From Paenibacillus timonensis (GTDB lineage Bacteria > Bacillota > Bacilli > Paenibacillales > Paenibacillaceae): a DNA stretch of 64,000 nt. Both the position numbers and the translations under genes were made by a program. The stretch is taken from assembly GCF_009725205.1 (NCBI RefSeq), contig NZ_WNZY01000010.1, positions 62,001 through 126,000 on the forward strand. The letters are read 5' to 3'. Within the stretch, counting starts at the first letter, position 1. Each line of letters begins with the position of its first letter. Positions 54,295 to 63,932 of the stretch are shown here, piece by piece. The notes under the pieces were generated by a model, which saw only the letters and a list, made by a program, of their open reading frames with translations, searched no databases and was not told the DNA's origin.

Positions 54295-55536
54295 ATGAAT
54301 ATCCTTGAAGACTTATTGCTGCAGGTAGCGTTCGTCGTTACGTTAATTTTCGCTTTCCAATTATTTTATTCGATCGGCTTCGGAAGATTTAAGTATTTCA
54401 GGCTGACGCAGGCGCTTCTATTCGGAGTCGCGCTTGTGTTATGCATGACCTTTCCCGTCCACGTTACCGATCAATTATCCATCGACATCCGTATCGTTCC
54501 GTTGCTTCTGGGGGCGTTCTACGGTGGGGTCGAGACGACGCTGTTTCTATCCTTGCTTATTCTGCTCTACCGCTCCTACCTTGGGATGGATGGCGGATTC
54601 TATGCGACGACGTTGGCCGTATTTATGTGCATCCCGATCTTCCTATTTTTCCAGTCCCGATTCCTGCAAGCGAATAAGAACCAAAGGCTGTTGATCGCGA
54701 CAGGTCTAACAGTTAGCTATTGCATTTGCAGTTTTCTTTCAATGGCCCTCTTTATTGGCTTATTCGATACGTTCTTGAGCTCTATACTTCTATACACCCT
54801 GGTTATGGTGGCTGTCGTGCTGGTCTTTGTTGCGTTGAATGAGACGGTGAAGGAGACGATCGTGAAAAATCAACAGCGACTGGCGGAAGCCAAAGATGCG
54901 GAGATCGCTTTTTTACGTTCGCAGATTCAGCCGCATTTTCTAAACAATGCCCTGAATTCGATAGCCGTTCTCTGCGTAGAAGACCCCCCACAGGCGAAAC
55001 AGCTTACGCTGGACCTCTCTCAATATCTCAGATCCGGGCTTAACTTCAAGCAAATGGACACGTTCACGACATTGGAGAACGAGTTGGAATTGACCCAGGC
55101 TTACGTCAACATTGAAAAAGCACGATTCGGCGACCGGTTGGCTATCGAGTACGAAATCGAGGCTGATTCGAATCGCCTCATTCCTCCGCTCATCTTGCAG
55201 CCCTTGGTCGAGAATGCGATCAAGCACGGTTTGATGTCTAGCGTAAGAGGCGGCATGGTCAAAATCTCGGTTCAGGAAGTGGACGGGAAGCTTCGGTTCA
55301 GCGTCGAGGATAATGGATGCGGAATGAGCGAGGCGAAGCGGCAAGAAGTGCTTGGTTCGGATTCGGGGCGCAGAGGAATCGGGCTGAGAAACATAGCACG
55401 ACGAATCAAGCTGCTATACGACGCAAGCTTGCAAGTCAAAAGTGCGGTCGGAGTCGGAACGAAGGTGTTCTTCGAGCTCCCCTATCCGTCAGACAGGAGG
55501 AAGTTGGATGATAAGAGCGATGATCGTGGACGATGA
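54295..55536 (+). CDS. LytS-type sensor histidine kinase
   Basis: 413 residues. A membrane sensor of the 5TMR_LYT type (about residues 1-185, five or six helices). The His_kinase domain has FLRSQIQPHFLNNALNSI with His214, and the ATPase domain shows LVENAIKHGL and DNGCGMSEAK. It overlaps the response-regulator gene by 29 nt. LytS kinases sense cell envelope or membrane state, or pyruvate in some Bacillus proteins. An ATG at 54295 and a GTG at 54292 are adjacent; the ribosome site AGGGCGG is modest. Confidence 0.86.
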   Translation: MNILEDLLLQVAFVVTLIFAFQLFYSIGFGRFKYFRLTQALLFGVALVLCMTFPVHVTDQLSIDIRIVPLLLGAFYGGVETTLFLSLLILLYRSYLGMDGGFYATTLAVFMCIPIFLFFQSRFLQANKNQRLLIATGLTVSYCICSFLSMALFIGLFDTFLSSILLYTLVMVAVVLVFVALNETVKETIVKNQQRLAEAKDAEIAFLRSQIQPHFLNNALNSIAVLCVEDPPQAKQLTLDLSQYLRSGLNFKQMDTFTTLENELELTQAYVNIEKARFGDRLAIEYEIEADSNRLIPPLILQPLVENAIKHGLMSSVRGGMVKISVQEVDGKLRFSVEDNGCGMSEAKRQEVLGSDSGRRGIGLRNIARRIKLLYDASLQVKSAVGVGTKVFFELPYPSDRRKLDDKSDDRGR

Positions 55537-56101
55537 AGCTTTGTCGGTGCGAGGGCTACAGCATCTACTTGCCGAATATGAGGACCTCGAAGTTTGCGGC
55601 GCGTTTCTGACTCCGCGCGAGGCGTATGAGTATGTGCGGGCCAACCCCATTCAAGTGGCTTTCCTCGATATCTCCATGCCGGAAGTTGATGGGATGTCGT
55701 TGTCCCGATTATTGCTGGAGCAGGATCCTTCCATCTCCGTCATCTTCGTCACGGGCTTTGACGATTATGCGGTACAAGCGTTCGAAGTGAACGCATTAGA
55801 CTACTTAATGAAGCCGGTGACGGAACAACGGTTTGCCCGAACGTGGGAGAAGATCAAGGAGAAGTATCGAGAGGATGCTTCCGAGGAGGAGCTGCCGGCC
55901 GCAACCGGCTTGCTGACCGGACAGGAGACGCGAATCGTCCAGTATATGGCGGAAGGGTTATCTAACAGGCAAATCGCGGAGTCGTTGCACATCACTTCGG
56001 AAACGGTGAAGTCTCACTTGAAGAACGTCTTTCGAAAGTTGGACGTCAATAACCGCGTGAAGGCGCTGCAGCGCGCCAAAGAGTTGAAGATTATTTCATA
56101 G
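55508..56101 (+). CDS. NarL/LuxR-type response regulator
   Basis: 197 residues from ATG 55508, seven bases after AGGAGG (55495-55500). The receiver domain has the acidic pair in IVDDEA, phospho-acceptor Asp54 in FLDISMP, and Lys in MKPVT. The output domain is a LuxR-type HTH (TGQETRIVQYMAEGLSNRQI, SETVKSHLKNVFRKLDV). LytS-type kinases usually pair with LytTR-type regulators, so this pairing is uncommon. A target is not known; the surface protein just downstream is a candidate. Confidence 0.88.
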   Translation: MIRAMIVDDEALSVRGLQHLLAEYEDLEVCGAFLTPREAYEYVRANPIQVAFLDISMPEVDGMSLSRLLLEQDPSISVIFVTGFDDYAVQAFEVNALDYLMKPVTEQRFARTWEKIKEKYREDASEEELPAATGLLTGQETRIVQYMAEGLSNRQIAESLHITSETVKSHLKNVFRKLDVNNRVKALQRAKELKIIS

Positions 56102-56123
56102 CCGACAGGTGCTCCATCCAATC

Positions 56124-56145
56124 TCCCCCAATCGGGGGATTTTTT
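56124..56145 (+). terminator. Terminator after the two-component genes
   Basis: TCCCCC-AATC-GGGGGA (56124-56139) followed by six T. Confidence 0.82.
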
Positions 56146-56204
56146 AATAGGATTGATTATTCTACATTAATAGACAATGGATCAATCTTAATTGGAGGAG
56201 AATT

Positions 56205-59200
56205 ATGCGCCGAATTTTTACCTTGTTCATGTTATGCGTATTGCTTGGAGGTAACTTGTCCCTGCCGACGGCTCACGCAGAGGAAATTCAGGACAACGAT
56301 TTTACTTATGTGGTGCAATCGGACGACACGGTCACGATTACGGGTTACACAGGAACAAGAACAGAGGTCGTCATTCCGAGCGAGATCGAAGGCAAGCCGG
56401 TCACGGTCATCGGAAGTAGCGCATTGTCCAACGCTGGACTTGCCAGCGTTACGATCCCGATCGGCATTACAAGAATCGAGAGCTTCGCCTTTTACCGCAA
56501 TCAGCTTACAGACCTCACGATTCCGGAGGGCGTTACGTACATTGGCAACAATGCCTTCGAGTCCAACCAATTATCCCACGCCGCGATCCCGCTGAGCGTT
56601 GCGGAGATTTACGATTATGCCTTCAAAGACAATCGCTTGACCGCGATCGAGATTCCCCGCGTAACGTACCTCGGTAAAGGGGCTTTTCAAAAAAACCTTC
56701 TACAAAGCGTTACGCTTGAAAACTTAACCTTCCTGGGCGCCTATGCCTTCGAGAACAATCAGTTGGAAAGCCTAACGCTTCCCGGCAGCCTGAATTCCAT
56801 CGGAATGGGCGCATTCCAGCATAATCGTCTGGCAAGCGTTGCCCTTACGGAAGGACTGACTCGAATTGAGGATTATGCCTTCGCCAACAATCAATTAACG
56901 ACGCTTCAAATCCCCAAATCGGTAATCGCCATCCACGTCAAAGCTTTCGAGAGCAATCAATTGGGCAATGTTGCGATCCCACCGAATGTCGATTTGGGCA
57001 GCGGGGATATGTATCCCGTATTCGGTCTGAATCCGAATGTTGCGATCTATGTTCCGCTCGCCGGCGACGTATCGGTTCAAAACCATGCCAGCAAATACGG
57101 TCTCCAGATCGTCCCTTGCAAATATGGGATTACCTATGACGGGAACGGCAGCACAGGGGGCACGCCTCCCTCATCGACGCCTTATGTGTGCTATAAACCG
57201 TTTGCGGTCCCGGATCAAGGTTCGTTAACGAAGGACGGTTATACCTTCAAAGGATGGAATACGATGCCGGATGGAAGCGGGACGAATTACTTCGGCGGCA
57301 ACTATCCGATTATTTATGGCTTTCCGTACGGGAACTTGACCTTGTATGCCAACTGGGAGACGAGTACCTATCAAGTAACGTTCGATACGAGAGGGGGAAC
57401 GTCCGTCGCATCCCAAATGGTTGCCTACGGAGAACAAGCAACTGAACCTCCGGTGCCGACGAGGGCGGAATATGCCTTTGACGGATGGTATCAAGACATC
57501 GGATACTCGCAGCCATGGGACTTCGCCCAGGGCAACGTCTTCGGAGATATGACGCTGTATGCGAAATGGAAGTGGAACGGATCGGCAGCTATCGCTTCAC
57601 TAGAGCTGGCGGCAGACAACGAGAATGTGACGGGCGGCGATAACCTGACGGTAACCGGCGTGGTGAGAGACGAGAACAACTCGCCTGTTGCGAACGCCGT
57701 CGTGAATCTGAATAGTACGAGGGGCAAATGGAAGCTTACGGAGGGCAGTGACGCGTCCGCGACAACGGATGCGAGCGGCAGGTTTACCGCGGAATGGACG
57801 GCTCCTTGGGTCACGGATCCTGAATCCGTGACCCTCACGGGGAGCGTAGACGGTACGATCGACGTGATGGACAGCCGGACGCTTCAGGTCGTCCCGTCGG
57901 AGAAGTCCAATGCCCGGTTAAACGGCTTGTCGCTAGACTCCATGACGCTCAGTCCGGAATTCTCGGGCGACACGTACAATTACACCGTTGCGGACGTCAG
58001 CCATGTCGTCACGAGTATCGACGTGACGGCAAGCACAGCCAGCGATCTTTCCACGCTGAACATTAACCATGTGCCTGCCGCCAGCGGTTCAGTCGTCCGT
58101 GTACCGTTGCAAACCGGGTTGAACTTAATACCGATCGTCGTAACCGCGGGGGACGGACTCCACACGGAGACGTATACACTGCATGTACGCAGAGCCAGTA
58201 CGACGACCAGCGGAGATTATGCCTACCGTCTGAAAGACGACGGCAGCGGGATTGTGATTACGAGGTACGAAGGAACGGATTCGAATGTGGTCATTCCCGA
58301 GACGATCGACGGCTACGTCGTGATGGAGATCGGAGAGGGTGCTTTTGCGAACGAGGAGCTGACGGCGGTGACGCTACCGAATGGCTTAACTTCCGTGAAC
58401 AGCCGTGCTTTCGAGAATAATCGGTTAACCTCGATTACGATTCCAAGCGGCGTCACTCAGGTGGATGATTATGCATTCTATAACAATCTTCTGGAGAATG
58501 TTGCGTTCGCCGAGGACGGTCTCCAAGAGATCGGTTTCGGCGCGTTCTCCGAGAATCAGTTGTCTTCCATCATTCTTCCAGTGACGACAACTTACTTGGA
58601 TACGAATGCCTTTAATAATAACAGGCTCACTCAAGTGATCCTGCCTGCGACCTTGAGGCTGGGGGACGAAGTGTTCGGAGGGACGCAGAATGGAGTCAAG
58701 CTCATCTTCCCGGCCGTTGGCGACCAAGACATGGTCAATTATGCGACTTCGAACGGGTTCCCTTTTGAATCGAGCGATGTCCGCGTCGAATATGACGGCA
58801 ACGGGCAAACCGAAGGGGAAGCGCCGGTCGACAATACGCATTACAGTTATTATTCAACGATAATCATTCAGCCGGGCGGGAGCTTAAAGAGAACGGGATT
58901 TACTTTTCAAGGATGGAATACGGGGAACGATGGAAGCGGAAATTTCCATGAGGCGGGTAAAAGCTATAAATTCAAGCTCGTACGCGGATTTGTGAAGCTC
59001 TATGCCGTATGGGAACCTGCGCCTGTGCAATATTCCGTTTCGTATGAGACGAGCGGGGGAACGGCCATTCCTGCGACGACCGCCAGCGAGGGGACCTCTC
59101 TTACTGAGCCGCCGACGCCGGTCAAGGACGGGTATAAATTTGCCGGTTGGTACAAGGACTTGAGTTATGCGACACCATGGAACTTCGAACAGGATAAGGT

Positions 59201-60968
59201 CGCCGGGGACATGACCTTATACGCCAAGTGGGAGAGCAAGCAGCTCACGATCCGTCTGTTCGCGTTCAGCAATGTGGTGTCCAGCGGCGAGGAAATTCGG
59301 GTTTCCGGTACGGTTGTGGATGAAGAAGATACGCCTCAAGCGAACCTCTCCGTTCACTTGAGCAGCCCGAACGGAGGCAAGTGGATCCTGACGGAGACCG
59401 ACACGGCAACGGTGAAGACCGATGAGAATGGCACCTTCGAAATCACTTGGAAGGCCCCTCTTGTATTCGAGACGGCCATGGTCGAGTTATCGGCAAGCCT
59501 CGACGGATCGAGTGCGGAGCCGGCAACGGTATCGATTCGGGTGAAGCCGATGCCTGGGACAAATCCAAGTTCGAATGCCGACTTAGCCGGCTTGACGCTG
59601 AGCGCCGGAGATTTGACGCCTCAGTTCCAAGCCGCGGTTACCAGCTATACTGCCGACGTCGGACATGCGACGAGCAGCGTCACGATCGTGCCTGAAGTAT
59701 CTGATCTGGCGGCATTCATTACCTTCAACGGGGAGATTGTTGAGTCCGGTCATCCCGTACAGGTCGATCTGAATGTGGGTCCCAACCCTATAACGTTATT
59801 CGTCATAGCGGAAGATGGAACGCCCAAAGCTTATCGGGTTACGATCACGAGGGCTTCGGAACCGGTGGTCACGATCCCGGTTGCCAGCATTACGGTGACA
59901 AGCGTCACCTCCTCCGTTTATGAAGGTGGCACGCTGCAAATGAGCGTCCGCGTGAATCCGGACGATGCCACCAACAAGCAGGTGTCGTGGTCAATCCAAG
60001 GCGGTACCGGTACGGCGGCCATTGATGAGAATGGATTGCTGAAGGCAGAACAGGCCGGCACGGTGACGGTTCAGGCGGCGGCTCAGGATGGTTCCGGGGT
60101 CGTCGGAAGCCAAGAAGTCACGATCTTCAAGCGTCAATCTGGCGGCGGGGATACCCCGACAACGCCAACGAATCCGACAACGCCAACAGGCCCGGCAACG
60201 CCAACGGGTCCAGCAACGCCGACAGGTCCGGCAAAGCCAACGGACCCAACGACGCCTACGGACCCGATAACGCAGTCGCCGGAGAAGCCTGCGGTACTCC
60301 ATGTCGTTCCCGGCCGACCTCCGATTGACGTGAATGACGCGGGGGCGATCCAGACGATGCTGGAGGCTCTTACCGCAAAATTCAACGATCCTCATCATGC
60401 GAACGTTCCCGTCTTTCCGGATACGAAAGACCACTGGGCAGCGGATAACATCCGCTTGTCCGCAAGACTCGGGATTGTTCAAGGATACGGGGACGGGACT
60501 TTCAAGCCGGACGCCATCATCACGCGAGGAGAATTCGCTTCGATGCTCGTGAGGCTGTTCCCGCTTACCCAAGGCACCGCAGCGACGTCCGGCTTTACCG
60601 ATCTTGAAGACAGTTGGGCGAGGGATGCAGTCCTTACCCTGGCCAGCAACGGCATCATCAAAGGTTATGAGGACGGCATGTTCCATGCCGATCGAAATAT
60701 CACGCGCGCCGAGATGATTGCGATCCTCGCCAGGATTGTCAATTTGGCGGAGGTGAAGCAGGAGAAGACGGTGAATCTGCAGGATATTGAACCTACGTGG
60801 GCCAAGGATCAGATTCGGCTAGCCGCGAATGCTGGCATTATCAATGGCCGGAGCGAGAATGCATTCGGCCCGAATCAGAGCGCTACCCGGGCCGAAGTGT
60901 TGACCGTCCTCTTGCGAGCGATCTCGTTAAGTCCTGAAATCGAACAACTGTTGGAGGGGATGAACTAA
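56205..60968 (+). CDS. Giant SLH-anchored surface protein with LRR_5, InlB-type repeats and Ig-like domains
   Basis: 1587 residues. The signal peptide ends around PTAHAEE. Modules in order: BspA-type LRR_5 (about 25-290, repeats such as NQLTDLTIPEGVTYIGNNAF), two InlB B-repeats (304-455), a Big_1-like Ig domain (460-565), a cadherin-like beta-sandwich (567-665), then a second round of LRR (666-855), InlB (860-1010), Ig (1012-1120) and cadherin-like (1123-1218), a Big_2 domain (1222-1310), a Pro/Thr linker and three SLH domains (1400-1587) that bind pyruvylated wall polymer. Probably an adhesin or wall-surface protein. GGAGGAG precedes the ATG. Confidence 0.88.
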   Translation: MRRIFTLFMLCVLLGGNLSLPTAHAEEIQDNDFTYVVQSDDTVTITGYTGTRTEVVIPSEIEGKPVTVIGSSALSNAGLASVTIPIGITRIESFAFYRNQLTDLTIPEGVTYIGNNAFESNQLSHAAIPLSVAEIYDYAFKDNRLTAIEIPRVTYLGKGAFQKNLLQSVTLENLTFLGAYAFENNQLESLTLPGSLNSIGMGAFQHNRLASVALTEGLTRIEDYAFANNQLTTLQIPKSVIAIHVKAFESNQLGNVAIPPNVDLGSGDMYPVFGLNPNVAIYVPLAGDVSVQNHASKYGLQIVPCKYGITYDGNGSTGGTPPSSTPYVCYKPFAVPDQGSLTKDGYTFKGWNTMPDGSGTNYFGGNYPIIYGFPYGNLTLYANWETSTYQVTFDTRGGTSVASQMVAYGEQATEPPVPTRAEYAFDGWYQDIGYSQPWDFAQGNVFGDMTLYAKWKWNGSAAIASLELAADNENVTGGDNLTVTGVVRDENNSPVANAVVNLNSTRGKWKLTEGSDASATTDASGRFTAEWTAPWVTDPESVTLTGSVDGTIDVMDSRTLQVVPSEKSNARLNGLSLDSMTLSPEFSGDTYNYTVADVSHVVTSIDVTASTASDLSTLNINHVPAASGSVVRVPLQTGLNLIPIVVTAGDGLHTETYTLHVRRASTTTSGDYAYRLKDDGSGIVITRYEGTDSNVVIPETIDGYVVMEIGEGAFANEELTAVTLPNGLTSVNSRAFENNRLTSITIPSGVTQVDDYAFYNNLLENVAFAEDGLQEIGFGAFSENQLSSIILPVTTTYLDTNAFNNNRLTQVILPATLRLGDEVFGGTQNGVKLIFPAVGDQDMVNYATSNGFPFESSDVRVEYDGNGQTEGEAPVDNTHYSYYSTIIIQPGGSLKRTGFTFQGWNTGNDGSGNFHEAGKSYKFKLVRGFVKLYAVWEPAPVQYSVSYETSGGTAIPATTASEGTSLTEPPTPVKDGYKFAGWYKDLSYATPWNFEQDKVAGDMTLYAKWESKQLTIRLFAFSNVVSSGEEIRVSGTVVDEEDTPQANLSVHLSSPNGGKWILTETDTATVKTDENGTFEITWKAPLVFETAMVELSASLDGSSAEPATVSIRVKPMPGTNPSSNADLAGLTLSAGDLTPQFQAAVTSYTADVGHATSSVTIVPEVSDLAAFITFNGEIVESGHPVQVDLNVGPNPITLFVIAEDGTPKAYRVTITRASEPVVTIPVASITVTSVTSSVYEGGTLQMSVRVNPDDATNKQVSWSIQGGTGTAAIDENGLLKAEQAGTVTVQAAAQDGSGVVGSQEVTIFKRQSGGGDTPTTPTNPTTPTGPATPTGPATPTGPAKPTDPTTPTDPITQSPEKPAVLHVVPGRPPIDVNDAGAIQTMLEALTAKFNDPHHANVPVFPDTKDHWAADNIRLSARLGIVQGYGDGTFKPDAIITRGEFASMLVRLFPLTQGTAATSGFTDLEDSWARDAVLTLASNGIIKGYEDGMFHADRNITRAEMIAILARIVNLAEVKQEKTVNLQDIEPTWAKDQIRLAANAGIINGRSENAFGPNQSATRAEVLTVLLRAISLSPEIEQLLEGMN

Positions 60969-60971
60969 GCC

Positions 60972-61445
60972 ATGGCTGCGAACGAATATTACATGCCGAC
61001 CCACTGGCGGGTAAAGGGGAACATCTGGGAAATCTATGAGATTTGCTCCGACTTCTTGGACTATCAACGCTGGTGGCCCGAAGTGTACTTGAAGATTCAA
61101 ACGGGAGGTACCGACAAGGAGACGGGCAACGAGGTCTATGAAATTCTCTCCAGAGGCAAGTTGCCCTACAAGCTTCGTTGGAGGTCATGCAAGACGGCGG
61201 AACAAGCGCCGCATTCTATCGCCTTAAAGTCTTCGGGCGACTTGGTCGGTCACGGGACATGGCGGTTCGAGCAGGATGGGGAATACGTGAACGTACAGTT
61301 TGATTGGTACGTGAACGCCGAGAAGCCTTTACTCAAACTGTTCTCGCCAATCCTGAAACCGCTCTTCACCTCGAATCATTTTTGGGCGATGAACCGAGGA
61401 AGAGAGAGTCTGGAGAAGGAGCTGATTCGGAGGCGCGAAGCTTGA
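60972..61445 (+). CDS. SRPBCC-family (START-like) protein
   Basis: 157 residues of the polyketide cyclase/START fold: THWRVKGNIWEIYEICSDF, YQRWWPEV, a GHGTWRFEQDG strand and a long C-terminal helix (AMNRGRESLEKELIRR). Such proteins hold a hydrophobic ligand in an internal cavity. Its ATG is three bases after the stop of the surface-protein gene and within reach of GGAGGGG, so it is co-translated. A functional link is not evident. Confidence 0.75.
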   Translation: MAANEYYMPTHWRVKGNIWEIYEICSDFLDYQRWWPEVYLKIQTGGTDKETGNEVYEILSRGKLPYKLRWRSCKTAEQAPHSIALKSSGDLVGHGTWRFEQDGEYVNVQFDWYVNAEKPLLKLFSPILKPLFTSNHFWAMNRGRESLEKELIRRREA

Positions 61446-61527
61446 TCTGCCAGATTGCAAAATAGAAAGCAGAACTTTCTCTACTTTCCAAGGTGACTAT
61501 TGGCTAAGATCACGAATACGATTCCGA

Positions 61528-61565
61528 AATACCCTTGAACGCATATCGTTCAAGGGTATTTTTCC
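61528..61565 (+). terminator. Terminator after the SRPBCC gene
   Basis: A perfect 14-bp stem (61528-61541 with 61547-61560), five-base loop and a T-run. Confidence 0.9.
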
Positions 61566-61671
61566 TAAAAATGCACAGATTAAGGTGGTTGGGGGGGCGA
61601 CCATCTCAGGAACGGTCAACAATTCAAAGGGCAGCAAAAAGGAGCCCAGTAAAAGAGGAGTCTGTTTAAAA

Positions 61672-62349
61672 GTGAATTTAAAGTTACAGCTAACCCGCGC
61701 CTTTTTTATAAGCCTTCTGAGCGCTTTAGGATTTGGAATCGTAGCCCTGCTGGTATCCGATCAAAAGATAAACCAATTTGACAGCGTAATTACTTCTTTG
61801 GTTCAAGGACGAGAAGCACCTGCACTTACGAATATCATGAGATTCTTTACCTTTATCGGCGGAGGAATTCCCGTCGTCGTTCTTACAATAATTGTTCTGT
61901 TTTTTCTATATCAAGTTTTACATCACCGTAGAGAGTTGATTTTATTTGCATCTGTGGTCGTCGGTTCAGCTCTTTTAAACGAAACATTAAAGGTTATCTT
62001 TCATCGTGCCCGTCCCACATTACATCGAATTGTAAATGCAAACGGGTTTAGTTTTCCCAGCGGACACTCTATGGCTGCTTTTAGTTTGTATGGAATTCTC
62101 GCCTATTTACTCTGGCGCCATATATCAACACCCGTTGGCCGTGGATTGTTAATCATAATTAGCATCATGATGATCACCGCAATTGGAGTCAGCCGTATCT
62201 ATTTAGGCGTACATTATCCAAGTGATGTTCTTGGAGGATTCTTAGCAAGCGGCAGCTGGTTAACGGTTTCCATTTGGTTTTATCAGAGGTATCTGGAAAA
62301 AAGGAAACCGAAGGTTTCAGCTGAAAAAACGAGGGAGATAAGGAAATGA
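61672..62349 (+). CDS. PAP2-family membrane phosphatase
   Basis: 225 residues from GTG 61672, eleven bases after AGAGGAG (61654-61660). The open frame extends 29 codons upstream but that part is hydrophilic and lacks a ribosome site. About six transmembrane helices. The three PAP2 motifs are complete: KVIFHRARP, PSGHS, and SRIYLGVHYPSDV. It dephosphorylates lipid phosphates, for example undecaprenyl pyrophosphate or phosphatidylglycerophosphate. Confidence 0.87.
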   Translation: MNLKLQLTRAFFISLLSALGFGIVALLVSDQKINQFDSVITSLVQGREAPALTNIMRFFTFIGGGIPVVVLTIIVLFFLYQVLHHRRELILFASVVVGSALLNETLKVIFHRARPTLHRIVNANGFSFPSGHSMAAFSLYGILAYLLWRHISTPVGRGLLIIISIMMITAIGVSRIYLGVHYPSDVLGGFLASGSWLTVSIWFYQRYLEKRKPKVSAEKTREIRK

Positions 62350-62388
62350 GGGTGTTGACGGGAGGGCCCGCAAACCGAAAAAATATCA

Positions 62389-62438
62389 TTGACATAGGGC
62401 TGAATATAAAATAACATACGTAATATAACAAGTGTTAT
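62389..62438 (+). promoter_or_regulatory. Promoter and operator of the TetR-CPBP operon
   Basis: TTGACA (62389-62394) and TAACAT (62412-62417) are 17 bp apart. The inverted repeat ATAACA-AG-TGTTAT (62425-62438) covers the start-site region. This fits autorepression by the TetR protein encoded next. Confidence 0.72.
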
Positions 62439-62463
62439 TAAACGTGAGCGAGGAGGAAACCAT

Positions 62464-63045
62464 ATGCCCCCGAAACCGAAGGTGACGCGGGAGATCGTAT
62501 TGGATGCGGCGCTGGAGCTGCTGCGTGAAGAGGGAATGGATGCCGTCAATGCGCGAAACGTCGCGAAGAAGCTGGGCACTTCCACGCAGCCGATTTTTAG
62601 CCACTTTGCTTCGATGGAGGAATTAAGGGAAGCGATATCCGCCTATGCGGAGCATCTCTACAACACGGCGATGCTGGAGGCGATGCAGGGCGGCGGGAAC
62701 GGCTTTCTGGAGATGGGTCTCGCGTATATCCGGTTTGCACGGACGGAGAAGAAGCTATTCCAGCTTCTGTTTATGTCGAACCGGCTGCAGCAGGAGAAGG
62801 TGACCGAGATTGCCGGCTCCACCGAAGGCGACGAACAGGTGATTGCGATGATCGGGAGCATGACCGGACTTTCGCCCGATCTAGCGCGGAGGTTATATGC
62901 CGGGATCTGGTATACGACGCACGGAATTGCTTCTTTGGTCGCCACGAATAGCAGCACGATGGACGACGGGGAGGCACGAGACGTGTTAGGCAGCATATTT
63001 AAAGGCTTGCTGGTTGTACTCAAAAAAGAAGGCGAGGAGCTTTAA
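62464..63045 (+). CDS. TetR/AcrR-family regulator
   Basis: 193 residues. The N-terminal HTH is VTREIVLDAALELLREEGMD, NVAKKLGTSTQPIFSHFASM. The C-terminal helical domain contains ARTEKKLFQLLFMS and YTTHGIASLVATNS, a WHG-type ligand domain. GAGGAGG is seven bases before the ATG. The stop is two bases before the CPBP protease start, so it probably controls that gene and itself through the palindrome upstream. Confidence 0.88.
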   Translation: MPPKPKVTREIVLDAALELLREEGMDAVNARNVAKKLGTSTQPIFSHFASMEELREAISAYAEHLYNTAMLEAMQGGGNGFLEMGLAYIRFARTEKKLFQLLFMSNRLQQEKVTEIAGSTEGDEQVIAMIGSMTGLSPDLARRLYAGIWYTTHGIASLVATNSSTMDDGEARDVLGSIFKGLLVVLKKEGEEL

Positions 63046-63047
63046 CC

Positions 63048-63791
63048 ATGTCCGAGAAATTCATCACCAAACATCCCTATCTTGCAGCCGTCATCGCGGC
63101 ACTGATCTGCACTTTTCTGACCGCTGTCGGCTCTGCGGCAGCCCAAGTCGCCGAATTGGCGGAAGTCCCGTCTTACCTTATCATGACAGCGTCCGTGGTT
63201 TTATCCATCTTGGTGGGCCTGTGGTTGTTGCGCCGTTCCCGGCTTTCGGCTGAAGAGATCGGCTTTCGCCGCCCTGCCTCGGGTAGCGTACGCTCCATTT
63301 GGTTAGGCGTGCCGTTGTTGCTGTTGGAGGTCATTCCGCTCGTCGCCTACGGTCCCGACGCGTATACCCGTCCGGGGGCCGAATACGCCGTGCTTGCTCT
63401 GTTCACCATTATGGTAGGCTTTAACGAGGAGCTTTATTTTCGAGGATTGGCCTTTTCCTTCCTATCCCGATTAACCCGTAAACAGGCCGTGATCGGCTCG
63501 TCCATCGTCTTCGGCGTGCTGCATGCCGCCAACGCCCTGAGCGGAACGAATCCGGTCGAGGTGTTGCTGCAGATCGTCTTCGCTTTTCTCGTTGGCCTTG
63601 TATTGGCACTCATCATCAGTATTACCCGCAGTCTTTGGATCGGCATTGTATGGCATGCAGTACATAACTTCCTTTCCTTCAGCACGGAGATGGTCTTCGA
63701 CCAAACGGCTTTGGTGGTAGTTTCGGCCCAGGTACTGATTTTGTTGATCTTCACGGTTGGGTTATGGAAACGCGGAACGGCAGCAGCCTGA
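63048..63791 (+). CDS. CPBP-family intramembrane glutamic protease (CAAX/Abi)
   Basis: 247 residues with about seven hydrophobic helices. The family motifs are complete: NEELYFRG (EExxxR), FGVLHAAN and WHAVHN. In bacteria such proteins act in peptide maturation, bacteriocin immunity or signalling. GCGAGGAG precedes the ATG. Co-transcribed with the TetR gene. Confidence 0.87.
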   Translation: MSEKFITKHPYLAAVIAALICTFLTAVGSAAAQVAELAEVPSYLIMTASVVLSILVGLWLLRRSRLSAEEIGFRRPASGSVRSIWLGVPLLLLEVIPLVAYGPDAYTRPGAEYAVLALFTIMVGFNEELYFRGLAFSFLSRLTRKQAVIGSSIVFGVLHAANALSGTNPVEVLLQIVFAFLVGLVLALIISITRSLWIGIVWHAVHNFLSFSTEMVFDQTALVVVSAQVLILLIFTVGLWKRGTAAA

Positions 63792-63825
63792 CGCGAACTA
63801 AGGCGATGCTAATTACGATTTATCA

Positions 63826-63850
63826 AGCACCTTTTTGGGTGCTTTTTTTA
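63826..63850 (+). terminator. Terminator after the CPBP protease gene
   Basis: AAGCACC (63826-63832) pairs with GGTGCTT (63839-63845), six-base loop, T-run. Confidence 0.82.
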
Positions 63851-63932
63851 TTTGTTCAGCAAGAGTAAATGTCTATGCATATGATTTCTTTCTGACATAG
63901 GATGTCTTGATATTGATATAAGGAGGATGTCT

